A stretch of 47,040 bases of DNA from an uncultured Haliea sp. (GTDB taxonomy: Bacteria > Pseudomonadota > Gammaproteobacteria > Pseudomonadales > Halieaceae), in NCBI GenBank assembly GCA_947258585.1, contig CAMYIZ010000052.1, positions 1 to 47,040 on the forward strand. The letters are read 5' to 3'. Below are positions 26,565-34,942 of the stretch, piece by piece (positions within the stretch are counted from its first letter, which is position 1; every line of letters starts with the position of its first letter). Below the pieces are notes generated by a model. The model worked only from the letters and a program-made list of their open reading frames with translations. It was not told the DNA's origin and ran no database searches. The translations under genes and the position numbers were made by a program.

Positions 26565-28231
26565 GCAGGGATTTCCGGGTAGCTGTGGCGATGACTCTGC
26601 CGGCCGCGGTTGGGCGGCGAGTGTGCCGCCTGGCGCTGGCGCTGGTCCTTGCACCGGTCGCAGTGGCCGGGGACCTGCGCCTGGCCGATGTGGCGATCCT
26701 TAACGGACAGGTCGTGGATGGCAACGGCGGTCCCCGCTATGTCGCTGATGTGGCTATCTCTGACGGTCGCATCAGCTATATCGGGCGCGGACCAGCCATT
26801 GCGGCGCGGGAGATCATCGATGCCGCCGGCATGGTGGTAGCGCCGGGTTTTGTGGACGGGCACAGCCACAGCGGTGAGTACATTGTCGACTTCCCCAACC
26901 GCCTCAATGAGAGTGCCCTCAGCCAGGGCGTCACCACCATCGTATTTGGCGCCGATGGCATGTTTGCCCCCGACCAGTTGCAGTCGATGCTCGACCGCTA
27001 TCGCGCCCAGGGAACCGGTACCAACGTCGCATTCTACGTCGGGCACAACGGGATCAGGAAAGCGGTGATGGGATCGGATCAACAGCGGGCGGCGACTGCT
27101 GATGAGCTGGCCCAGATGCAGGATCTGGTCAGGGAGGGGATGGAGATGGGCGCCGTAGGCTTTTCCACGGGGCTGATGTACTACCCGGGTATGTATGCCG
27201 ATACAGCGGAAGTGGTGGCACTGACACGGCCGGTTGCGGACTATGGCGGAATTTACGACTCCCACGTGCGGGATCCCGTTGGTGACCTGCTCGGGTCCGA
27301 CAGGGAAGTCATCACTGTCGCAACAGAAGCGGGTGTCGCGGCGAAGATTGCCCACCTGAAAGCGGTGTGTCTCGACAACGCCGGCGCCTCATCGGAAGTG
27401 ATCGGGCTGGTCAACGCAGCGCGTGCCGCCGGCCGGAATATTGTGTCCGACCAGTATCCCTATGACGGCGCCAAGACGGTGTTCCTGCGCGAGCTGTTCC
27501 TGCCAAAGGACCTGCCGCTGGAGGCGCTGAAGGCCGCGCTGCGGGATCCTGTCGCCCGCGCAGAGATTCGTGATCACAGCGAGAACGGAATCGATGGTGG
27601 GTTCTCCTGGCTGGCCACCACCGGTTATGCCTGCATTCGAGTGACCTCAAGCCCGGATTATCCGGAGTATACAGGGCTGTATCTGCAGGAGATCGCCCGC
27701 CAGCGTAACAGCAATGGCTTTGACATCATTGCAGACATGCTGCTTGGCGGGCAGAGCGAGATTCGCCTTACCCTGGGAGGCATCGACGAGGCAGATGTTC
27801 GGGCTTTCCTGGTCCAGCCCTGGAACATGATCGCCAGCGATGGCAAATACATCAACGCGCTGAGCAGCCTGGACCAGCATCCGCGTTCCACGGGAACCTT
27901 TCCCCGGGTTCTGGGCCATTATGTGCGGGAGCTGGCGCTCATTGGCCTGGAGGAAGCGGTCAGGAAAATGAGTTCGCAGCCTGCGGATTTTCTCGGTCTC
28001 GCTGACCGCGGCCGCCTGGAGGTCGGCAAGTCGGCGGACGTCGTCATTTTTGATCCCGATGCAATCGCCGCTACCTCGACCTGGGAGTCGCCGCTGAGCT
28101 ATGCCCGCGGCGTGCGCCATGTTCTGGTGAACGGGCAGGTGGCGGTGAAAAACGGCGTGGTCAATGAGACCCCCGCCGGCATCCTATTGAGGCGCAGCGT
28201 GCCTACCCCCGCTACGCTGTCACTGGAGTAG
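26561..28231 (+). CDS. Exported N-acyl-D-amino-acid deacylase-like amidohydrolase (locus 2)
   Basis: A protein of up to 556 residues in the D-aminoacylase branch of the amidohydrolases, with a signal peptide (RRVCRLALALVLAPVAVAG). Motifs in order: GFVDGHSHSG (metal HxH), SQGVTT, AKIAHLK (metal His), and ASDGKYINAL with HPRSTGTFPRVLG. The GNCG loop of characterised enzymes is replaced by GADG, so the bridging Cys becomes Asp. It should hydrolyse N-acyl or cyclic amide bonds in the periplasm. The start is uncertain: a TTG at 26561 overlaps the receptor stop (TTGA), while the ATG at 26591 gives a shorter leader that also works. Confidence 0.85.
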   Translation: MSRDFRVAVAMTLPAAVGRRVCRLALALVLAPVAVAGDLRLADVAILNGQVVDGNGGPRYVADVAISDGRISYIGRGPAIAAREIIDAAGMVVAPGFVDGHSHSGEYIVDFPNRLNESALSQGVTTIVFGADGMFAPDQLQSMLDRYRAQGTGTNVAFYVGHNGIRKAVMGSDQQRAATADELAQMQDLVREGMEMGAVGFSTGLMYYPGMYADTAEVVALTRPVADYGGIYDSHVRDPVGDLLGSDREVITVATEAGVAAKIAHLKAVCLDNAGASSEVIGLVNAARAAGRNIVSDQYPYDGAKTVFLRELFLPKDLPLEALKAALRDPVARAEIRDHSENGIDGGFSWLATTGYACIRVTSSPDYPEYTGLYLQEIARQRNSNGFDIIADMLLGGQSEIRLTLGGIDEADVRAFLVQPWNMIASDGKYINALSSLDQHPRSTGTFPRVLGHYVRELALIGLEEAVRKMSSQPADFLGLADRGRLEVGKSADVVIFDPDAIAATSTWESPLSYARGVRHVLVNGQVAVKNGVVNETPAGILLRRSVPTPATLSLE

Positions 28232-28237
28232 ATAACC

Positions 28238-29590
28238 ATGATCAGTTCGGCTTCCCCTCCCTGGCCCTTTGTGCCCCTGGGTGATCCTGATATCGATAAT
28301 CTGCGGATTGTCGCGCTGGAGGGCCACTATCTGGTAACTGACACCGGTCGGCGTATCCTCGACGCCAGCGCGGGGGCGGCGGTCGGCAATATCGGCTGGG
28401 GCCGCCCCGAGATTGCCGAGGCCATGTCGTCCTCGCTGGGGGCTGCGGGCTATGTCCTGCCGCCGTTCCCGAGCGTGGAACGAGAGCGCCTGGTCGAGCG
28501 CCTGCGGGCCAACTGGCTGCCCGAACCGCTGCGCAATGTCAGCTTCATGGGCAGCGGCTCCGAGGCGGTCGACTCGGCGGTGCGCCTCGCCCGCCAGTAC
28601 CAGGTCGCCAGCGGCCAACCCGGTCGCTGGAAAGTCATCGGCCGCGATGTCTCCTACCACGGCACCTCCCTGTCTGCCCTGGCTGTCGGTGGCCACCTCG
28701 CCAGACGCGACGCCTTCAAGCCAATGCTGATGGATCTGCCGAAGGCGCCAGCCTGTTACTGCCTCCGATGCCCGATGGGCAAGCGGCGGAAAAGCTGTCG
28801 GACCGAATGCGCGGATGCCCTGGAAGAGGTCATTCTTGCGGAGGGTGCCGGGTCCATCGCGGCGTGTATCGTGGAACCCATCGTCGGTGCCAGCGGCGGA
28901 GCGCTGGTTCCGCCGGACGACTATCTTCCCAAGATAGCAGCGACCTGCCGCCGCTATGGCATCCTGCTGATTGCCGACGAGGTGATGACAGGTTTCGGTC
29001 GCACCGGCGAGCCGTTTGCGGTGAATCACTGGGGCGTGGTCCCGGACCTGCTGGTGATGGGCAAGGGGCTCAGCGGGGGGTATTTTCCGATTTCGGCGGT
29101 GGCCACGTCGGCCGAATTCTGCCAGCGGCTTGTCGCCGGGGGGCAGCGGCCGATGTACCACACGTACGACGCGCATCCTGCGGGATGTGCGGCAGCGGAC
29201 AAGGTGCTGGAGATCATCGAAACAGAGGGTCTGCTGGCGGAGGTGTCACGGCTGTCGCCTGTCATGGAACAGAAAATGCAGCGCCTCTCGGGACACCCGC
29301 ATGTGGCCCAGGTCCGGGGCAGGGGACTTCTGTATGCCATTGAGGTGGTCCGGAACCGTGCAACGCTGGAGCGCTATCCCGCCGCAGAGGGGGTGACGCA
29401 ACGCCTGGTCAAGGCCTGCCTGCAGCGTGACTGTTTTGTCTATTTCGGCGGTACTGGCGAGGTGCGCGATATCCTGCTGCTTGCGCCGCACTTTACGATT
29501 ACCGCGGCGGAACTCGACGTGATTGTCGATACGCTGATGGCGGCGCTGGACGAGGGTTGCGGCGGGCTGGAGGATACCCGGGTTGGATAA
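28238..29590 (+). CDS. Class III (omega-type) PLP aminotransferase
   Basis: A 450-residue cytoplasmic aminotransferase of fold type I, class III. It shows the phosphate-binding GSGSEA (106-110), the PLP ring partner Asp in IADEVMTGFGR (about 247), and the Schiff-base Lys276 in MGKGLSGGYFPIS. A Cys-rich insert (CYCLRCPMG...SC, residues 173-191) is common in this subgroup, which includes amine, beta-alanine and omega-amino acid transaminases. It starts 7 bases after the amidohydrolase stop and likely processes the amine or amino acid released from the imported compound. Confidence 0.9.
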   Translation: MISSASPPWPFVPLGDPDIDNLRIVALEGHYLVTDTGRRILDASAGAAVGNIGWGRPEIAEAMSSSLGAAGYVLPPFPSVERERLVERLRANWLPEPLRNVSFMGSGSEAVDSAVRLARQYQVASGQPGRWKVIGRDVSYHGTSLSALAVGGHLARRDAFKPMLMDLPKAPACYCLRCPMGKRRKSCRTECADALEEVILAEGAGSIAACIVEPIVGASGGALVPPDDYLPKIAATCRRYGILLIADEVMTGFGRTGEPFAVNHWGVVPDLLVMGKGLSGGYFPISAVATSAEFCQRLVAGGQRPMYHTYDAHPAGCAAADKVLEIIETEGLLAEVSRLSPVMEQKMQRLSGHPHVAQVRGRGLLYAIEVVRNRATLERYPAAEGVTQRLVKACLQRDCFVYFGGTGEVRDILLLAPHFTITAAELDVIVDTLMAALDEGCGGLEDTRVG

Positions 29591-30911
29591 CAGTGGAGTC
29601 ACGCCGAGGCTCGGTTTTGCGGCCGCATGTTTTGTGCTGATTGGCTACGTCGTCGGTGCATCCATTTTTGTCCTGCCGGGAGAACTCGCCGGCGTGGCCG
29701 GTCCCGCAGTATTCATTTCCTATGCGATGGCGGCAATACCCGCCCTGTTGTATTCGCTGGTGGTCGCCCAGACCGGTGCGGTGTACCCCGTGTCTGGCGG
29801 TGCCCTTGTGCTGGTGCAGGAAAACCTGTCCCGGTGGTGCGGGTTTATCTATCTGTGGGTCGTCCTTTCCATGGCAGTGGTGGCCATACCGTTGATCGCC
29901 CTCGGTTTCGGGCACTATGCCAGCCTTATCTTCCCGGGTATTCCCGCCCCCTGGTTGGCCATGCTGTGCATCGCGGTTTTCACCTTCTCCAACTGCCTGG
30001 GCGTGTCCGTGGCGGGCGCGGTCCAGGCCGTGCTGGTGTTGTGGTTCCTGGCGATGCTCGCACTGATCCTGACCGCCGGTATTGCCCAGGGCAGCACAGC
30101 GTTGCTGCAGCCACTGCTGCCGCTGGGGGTGCACGGCGTCGTCATGGCCGCGGCAACCGCCTACTTTTCCTATGCCGGGGTGCTGGTCGTTGCCGAGATT
30201 GCGGGTGAGATTGCGCTACCGGCGCGCAATATTCCGCGGGTAATCGCTGTCGGCTTTCTGGTGGTTGTCCTCCTTTATTGTCTGGTCTCACTTGCGTTGG
30301 CCATGAGCGTGCCCTGGCGGGAACTGGCTGCTGCGCCGGCTCCGGTCATTGCCGCGGCGAAGCTCTATTTCCCGGCCCCTGTGGTACAGGGTGTGCTGCT
30401 GGGCGTCCTGGCCGCGGCGGCTACCTCGGTCAACAGCATCCTGATGGGGCTCAGTCGCGACCTGGCAGCGGGCGCCGCGGGGGGCGAGTTTCCGCTGCTT
30501 TTCTCCCGCCTGAGCTCCCCGGGGGGCGCGCCGGTATACGCGGTATCCCTGCTGGGCGCAATCGCGGCGCTGGGTGTGGGACTGGGTGCCAGCATCATGA
30601 ACTACGCGCAGCTGGCGGTGGTCGGTCTGTTGGTCATCCAGGTCCTGAGCAGCCTGGCCCTGTGGCGACTTCCTGTGATACGACCTGAGCGGCTCTCTGC
30701 GGCTGGATTCCGCTTGTCCCCGGGCGTGCTACGCCTGGCCTGTCTGGGCTCCGTTGTCAGTTCCCTTGCTTTCATGTCGGTCATACTGAGCGAAGCCCCG
30801 CGGATCCTGCTCCTGATGGCCGGCTATCTGGCGACCGGCCTTGCCTACCGCTACCTGTGGACGAGGATAAAAGCAGGGCGCTCCGCTGTAGCACCGCCTA
30901 TCCCCGAATAG
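29583..30911 (+). CDS. APC-superfamily amino acid/amine permease
   Basis: A 442-residue inner-membrane transporter with about 12 hydrophobic segments. The N-terminal GYVVGASIFVLPGELA matches the helix 1 Gly-rich ligand-binding segment of APC transporters. The start is an unusual TTG at 29583, overlapping the aminotransferase end by 8 bases; GGAGG at 29569-29573 lies 9 bases before it and supports this choice. As the last gene of locus 2 it probably brings the liberated amino acid or amine into the cytoplasm for the aminotransferase. Its 3' end overlaps the convergent small gene by 14 bases. Confidence 0.88.
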   Translation: MDNSGVTPRLGFAAACFVLIGYVVGASIFVLPGELAGVAGPAVFISYAMAAIPALLYSLVVAQTGAVYPVSGGALVLVQENLSRWCGFIYLWVVLSMAVVAIPLIALGFGHYASLIFPGIPAPWLAMLCIAVFTFSNCLGVSVAGAVQAVLVLWFLAMLALILTAGIAQGSTALLQPLLPLGVHGVVMAAATAYFSYAGVLVVAEIAGEIALPARNIPRVIAVGFLVVVLLYCLVSLALAMSVPWRELAAAPAPVIAAAKLYFPAPVVQGVLLGVLAAAATSVNSILMGLSRDLAAGAAGGEFPLLFSRLSSPGGAPVYAVSLLGAIAALGVGLGASIMNYAQLAVVGLLVIQVLSSLALWRLPVIRPERLSAAGFRLSPGVLRLACLGSVVSSLAFMSVILSEAPRILLLMAGYLATGLAYRYLWTRIKAGRSAVAPPIPE

Positions 30912-31125
30912 GCCCCGACAGACACTCCACCCGAAGTATCTCCATGCCGCCGTCGTGCAGGCGACGCAACAGCGACATCAGCCCTGCCTGGTCTATCCCC
31001 GGCAGCAACAGCACGCTGCTGCCCTCGGGGGTATGCCTGAGTTCAGCGCCGCGCACGTCTGCAAGCCAGCGATGGTCGATGTAATTCTTGACTGATATAC
31101 GATAGCCATGGCCGGCGGACGTCAT
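30898..31125 (-). CDS. Small conserved protein of unknown function
   Basis: A 75-residue soluble protein (GYRISVKNYIDHRWL, then LLPGIDQAGLMSLLRRLHDGGMEIL). The pattern of a short strand pair, then PGIDQAGLxxLLRRL, then a final strand resembles a widespread family of small uncharacterised proteins often found next to transcription regulators. GGAG 6 bases before the ATG supports translation. It is convergent with the permease and lies upstream of nothing obvious on its own strand; the barrel-protein and LAL regulator genes precede it on the same strand. Confidence 0.65.
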   Translation of the reverse strand: MTSAGHGYRISVKNYIDHRWLADVRGAELRHTPEGSSVLLLPGIDQAGLMSLLRRLHDGGMEILRVECLSGPIRG

Positions 31126-31166
31126 AGTGAGCTCCGAAAGGGTCAGGTCAGGCGGATTCCCGGGTT

Positions 31167-31742
31167 CTACCAGTGGTAGGTCCCGGTGATGCTGAATTGC
31201 CGGCTGCCGGACGTGTCGCTGTCATCCAGATGTTTGATATCGAAATCGGCGTAGCGAAAATCGGTTCCAACCGAAAACCGCTGATTGATGCGATAGCGGA
31301 GGCCCAACCCGGCCCAGTAGCCGGTACCGCGCCCATCGCCCGAGAGTTCGGGGTTCGCCTCGAACTTGGTTTCCGCATAGCCGAAAGCAAGGCCACCCCC
31401 GGCATAGAACTGAAAACCGCTACCGCCGATATCCCAGGCACGACGCACGCCCAGATGCAGTTCCGCCGTGTACCCTTCGTAGGGATCAGCGCTGTCACTC
31501 TTGTCAATGCCGGTGCCGTGCAGGTCGACAGCGATGCTGACCGGCCAGCTTGCTTTGCCGATATCCGCGATCAGGCTGATCGAGTCCTGTTCATCTGCAC
31601 GCTGCCACAGGCGGCTGTCCAGTTGTTTCGAGCCCAGTCCCAGCGCAACACTGCGGGTCCAGTCCTCCGCGAGCGCAATATTGGCTTGGCCCAGAATGGC
31701 CAAAATCAGCGTGGAGCGTTTGATGATCGAAGCCTTTTTCAT
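31167..31742 (-). CDS. Outer-membrane beta-barrel protein
   Basis: A 191-residue protein with a signal peptide (KKASIIKRSTLILAILGQANIALA) and alternating beta strands rich in Gly and aromatic residues (FQFYAGGGLAFGYAETKFEA, YWAGLGLRYRIN). It ends in a terminal Trp (GTYHW), typical of small eight-stranded OmpW/OmpX/PagP-like barrels. ATG 31742 has GGAG 9 bases upstream; the frame extends to 31844 but that part lacks a leader. Function unknown; possibly a surface or permeability protein. Confidence 0.8.
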   Translation of the reverse strand: MKKASIIKRSTLILAILGQANIALAEDWTRSVALGLGSKQLDSRLWQRADEQDSISLIADIGKASWPVSIAVDLHGTGIDKSDSADPYEGYTAELHLGVRRAWDIGGSGFQFYAGGGLAFGYAETKFEANPELSGDGRGTGYWAGLGLRYRINQRFSVGTDFRYADFDIKHLDDSDTSGSRQFSITGTYHW

Positions 31743-31938
31743 GTCGTGATTCTCCAATAGCCGTTCATATGTTGGTGCGGCTGCTCCTGGCGGGAGCCGC
31801 GTGATGCTGCAATGTCGTACGGGTGTGAGAATAGGGCAGGACATGGTGAGCGCGGCTCACCAGATGTGGTGATTAACAGGGTGATTTACTGTGGTCTTGC
31901 GAGTCAGCCAGGGTGCCGGGCGCCGGAGGGATGCGGGT

Positions 31939-34620
31939 TCAGAGTAGCCCGATCTCGCTGGCCAGACGCACCGCTTCGCGGCGATTACTGGCACCCAGCT
32001 TCTGGTAAATATTCCGTGTATGCGTGCGCAGGGTGTTCAGCGAAATGTACAGCCGCTCGGCCATTTGCGGCCCGGAGAGGTCGCTGGCGAGCAGGTGAAG
32101 CACAGTTTGTTCACGTTCACTGAGGGGTTCCGGGAGTAACTGCTGCTCCGGGGAGGTATCTGCCGGCGCCAGTGCCGCAAGCAGGGCGTTTGCCAGCCTC
32201 GTTTGCCGGGTGTCCACCCCGGCGCTGCTCAGGAGCTCGGCCAGTGCGGCGCCGTGGCTGGCGAGAATCTGCCAGAAACCACCCTGTTCGGCCAGCACAA
32301 GCGCCTCGTTGACCGAAGCCGCGGCGGGCCCTGCCTGCCCCAGCTGCCTGAGGGCGAAGCCGCTGAGCAGCAGAATCTCGACCAGGCTGCCGAAACGCTT
32401 GCCGGCCCTTGCCGACAGGGCGAGCTTTTCCAGCAGGGCACATGCTCCTGCGGCGAGCGATGCGTCGGAGCGCAAGCGAGCCACCGCAACCTGGCAGTAG
32501 GCCAGCGTGGTCAGGGCGAATTCGTCCAGGAAGCAGACCTCCCCGTTACCGTCGAGCGCTGATCCCTCGGCCCAGGCCCCGGCAGCCAGGACGTCGCCGC
32601 TTTGCAGCAAAATTCTGGCGCGCCATGCGCTCACCGGCCTCTGGTCCGGCAGTGGGTTGTGTTGCTGCTGCACGTCGGCGGCGGTATCGATGCACTCCAG
32701 TGCGCCCGCGTAGTCGCCGCGTGCGGCGGCGATACGTGCGCTGACCACATGCCTTCTGTGCCGCGTTTCGGGAATCTGCGCATGCGGGCCATAACCCTCG
32801 GCATGTTCAAGATGGGCGCGGGCTTGGTCCAGTTCGCCTCTCTCCACGGCGATGGCGGCGAGGAGTACGCACGCATCCCCGCTACTCTGCGGCGCGAGAC
32901 CGGTGCGGCGCGACGACAGCTGCAGGGCCCGCTCACACAGTGCCTGGGCCTTGGCCAATGACCCCAGCGTGATCTGGATATCCGCCATCAGACAGAGTGT
33001 GCCGATGGCAGAGTTCAGGTCGCCGCCCTCGCGCATACGCTCACCGCCCCCGGCGAGGCTGACCAGGGCCCCCTCGAGGTTCCCCTGCGACCACTGGGTG
33101 AAACCCAGCAGCGAGGATGCGGCGCCTCGCCACACGCAGGCGGTTGCCGGCAGTAAGCCGAGCGCTGTCTCGCAGTGCATGGCCACCCCGTCCGGCTGGC
33201 CCTGCGCTGCGGCCTGGTAGGCGCGGGCAATGGCGATCATGCCAAGGAGGGTGGCCTGCTCTGCATTGGCGGTCTGCCCCGGGCCGTTGCTTTGGGCAGG
33301 TGGGATCAGGGCTTCGGCGTCCGCCAGGTGGCGATTCACCGCTTCCGGGTCCACCGGCAGGCGCGCAATTGCCGTATAGACGCTGAGCACGGCACTGGCG
33401 CTTATCGTGTCGGCGGGGAGGGCGTCAATCCACTCGCCAGGTACGCCCGTGGCCGACTGTACATGCATCACTGGCCAGGCATCTTCGAGCAGCCTTGCGG
33501 CGCGCTCCCTGTCACCTGCCGCGAGCGCATGGCGTATCGCATCCTCTGCCATGTCTTCCGTTTCGTACCACAGGCTCGCCCTGCGGTGGAGGGCGTAGGG
33601 AGACTGGTCCTGCTCCTGCAAGTGCATGCGCAGGACATCGGCAAACAGGTGGTGATAGCGGAACCACTGCCGGTGCTCGTCCAGCGGCACGATAAACAGG
33701 TTTTCGCGCTCCAGTTGCAGCAGCCGCGCGGCGCTGTCGCTGCCCCCGGTGACGGCATCGCACAGGGGAGCTGTCAGCCGGTCGAGAATGGCGCACTGCA
33801 GGAGAAATGCGCGAGTGGGTGCCGGCATGCGCTGGAGTACCTCTTCCACCAGGTAGTCCAGCACGAAACGGTGGCTGCCAGCAAAGGCGCGGATGAATGT
33901 GGCGCTGTCGCTGCGGCCGCGCAGTGACAGTGCCGCCATCTGCAGCCCTGCTATCCAGCCTTCGGTACGTGCCTCCAGTGCAGCTATTTCCCTGTCGCCA
34001 AGCTCAAGCCCCATCGTGCGATTGAGAAATTCGCGGGCCTCGGCAGGCGTGAAGCGAAGGTCGTTCATGCGCAGGTCGGTCAGCTGGTCCCGGGCGCGCA
34101 GGCGGGCCAGCCCCAGGGGCGGGTCCTCCCGGGTCGCAATGGCGATATGCAGGCAGGGCGGGGCCTGGGTGAGCAGAAAGTCGACGGCCTGGTGTATTGC
34201 CTGGCTGGTAATCAGGTGATAGTCGTCCAGCACCAGTACGGTTGCCACCGGCAGGGCGGCAATATCGTTCACCAGCGCGGTGAGCAGGCCGCGCGCGTCG
34301 GTTCCCGGGTCTGCCGCAAGTACGCTGGCGAGTTCCTCTCCCCACCGCGGCTCAACGCGCTGCAGGGCCGCCAGCAGGTAGCGCAGGAATCGCGCCGGGT
34401 TGTTGTCGTCAGCCTCCAGCGACAGCCAGGCCATGTTCCGCCCGCACTCGGGCTGCCATGCAGCCAGCAGGGTGCTCTTGCCAAAACCGGCGCCGGCGGA
34501 AATCAGGGTCAGGCGCCGGTGGCTGCCCGAGTTGAGCGCGTGCAGCAGGCGTCTGCGGTCCACATGGTCCGGGCGTGGCAGTGGCACAAACAGTTTGGTG
34601 CTGAGGAGGGGGGAGTGCAT
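31939..34620 (-). CDS. MalT/LAL-type LuxR transcriptional regulator
   Basis: An 893-residue regulator of the large ATP-binding LuxR class. Residues 1-10 (STKLFVPLPRP begins at 7) match the MalT N-terminus. Walker A is GAGFGKST (43-50) and a Walker B-like VLVLDDYHLI lies near 127-136. A long helical TPR-like sensor region follows, ending in a LuxR helix-turn-helix (LSEREQTVLHLLASDLSGPQMAERLYISLNTLRTHTRNIY region, about 830-870). ATP and an inducer usually trigger activation. It is divergent from the 2-oxoacid oxidoreductase genes and may activate them or the small genes downstream; the inducer is unknown. Confidence 0.92.
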   Translation of the reverse strand: MHSPLLSTKLFVPLPRPDHVDRRRLLHALNSGSHRRLTLISAGAGFGKSTLLAAWQPECGRNMAWLSLEADDNNPARFLRYLLAALQRVEPRWGEELASVLAADPGTDARGLLTALVNDIAALPVATVLVLDDYHLITSQAIHQAVDFLLTQAPPCLHIAIATREDPPLGLARLRARDQLTDLRMNDLRFTPAEAREFLNRTMGLELGDREIAALEARTEGWIAGLQMAALSLRGRSDSATFIRAFAGSHRFVLDYLVEEVLQRMPAPTRAFLLQCAILDRLTAPLCDAVTGGSDSAARLLQLERENLFIVPLDEHRQWFRYHHLFADVLRMHLQEQDQSPYALHRRASLWYETEDMAEDAIRHALAAGDRERAARLLEDAWPVMHVQSATGVPGEWIDALPADTISASAVLSVYTAIARLPVDPEAVNRHLADAEALIPPAQSNGPGQTANAEQATLLGMIAIARAYQAAAQGQPDGVAMHCETALGLLPATACVWRGAASSLLGFTQWSQGNLEGALVSLAGGGERMREGGDLNSAIGTLCLMADIQITLGSLAKAQALCERALQLSSRRTGLAPQSSGDACVLLAAIAVERGELDQARAHLEHAEGYGPHAQIPETRHRRHVVSARIAAARGDYAGALECIDTAADVQQQHNPLPDQRPVSAWRARILLQSGDVLAAGAWAEGSALDGNGEVCFLDEFALTTLAYCQVAVARLRSDASLAAGACALLEKLALSARAGKRFGSLVEILLLSGFALRQLGQAGPAAASVNEALVLAEQGGFWQILASHGAALAELLSSAGVDTRQTRLANALLAALAPADTSPEQQLLPEPLSEREQTVLHLLASDLSGPQMAERLYISLNTLRTHTRNIYQKLGASNRREAVRLASEIGLL

Positions 34621-34942
34621 GACCGGGGTAACCTTGTGTCCTGGGCCTCATCGCGGTCGAAAACAGGGGCTGCTCGACGTACTTTTGCCTGACGCTGTGG
34701 AAAAACGCCAACTCGCCCTTTGGAGAAACGAGCCGACATCAGCCAGCGTTTGCACGCCGAGCGGTGAATGGTCCGCGCGATTCCAGGGGAGTGCCTACCA
34801 TACCATCTCCGGAGGGCAAACTTGATGAATTTTCCCGCCGCGGTGCGCATCCTCCGGCAGCGCTGACATTGATCGCTGCACTATTGTGTTTATACTCGAG
34901 TTGACTGTTTTTCGCTCGGGCACACGATAAAACGGAAGAATT
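34621..34942. other. Divergent gap between the LAL regulator and the oxidoreductase operon
   Basis: This 322-bp region holds the promoters of both directions. The rightward promoter candidate is described separately. Nothing else recognisable was seen; short open frames here look random. Confidence 0.45.
34869..34896 (+). promoter_or_regulatory. Candidate sigma70 promoter of the oxidoreductase operon
   Basis: TTGATC (34869-34874) and TATACT (34891-34896, five of six matches to the -10 consensus) are separated by 16 bases. Predicted transcription start is near 34902, giving a leader of about 40 bases with GGAAG just before the ATG at 34943. A second, weaker pair with TTGACT at 34901 is also possible. 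Confidence 0.45.
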
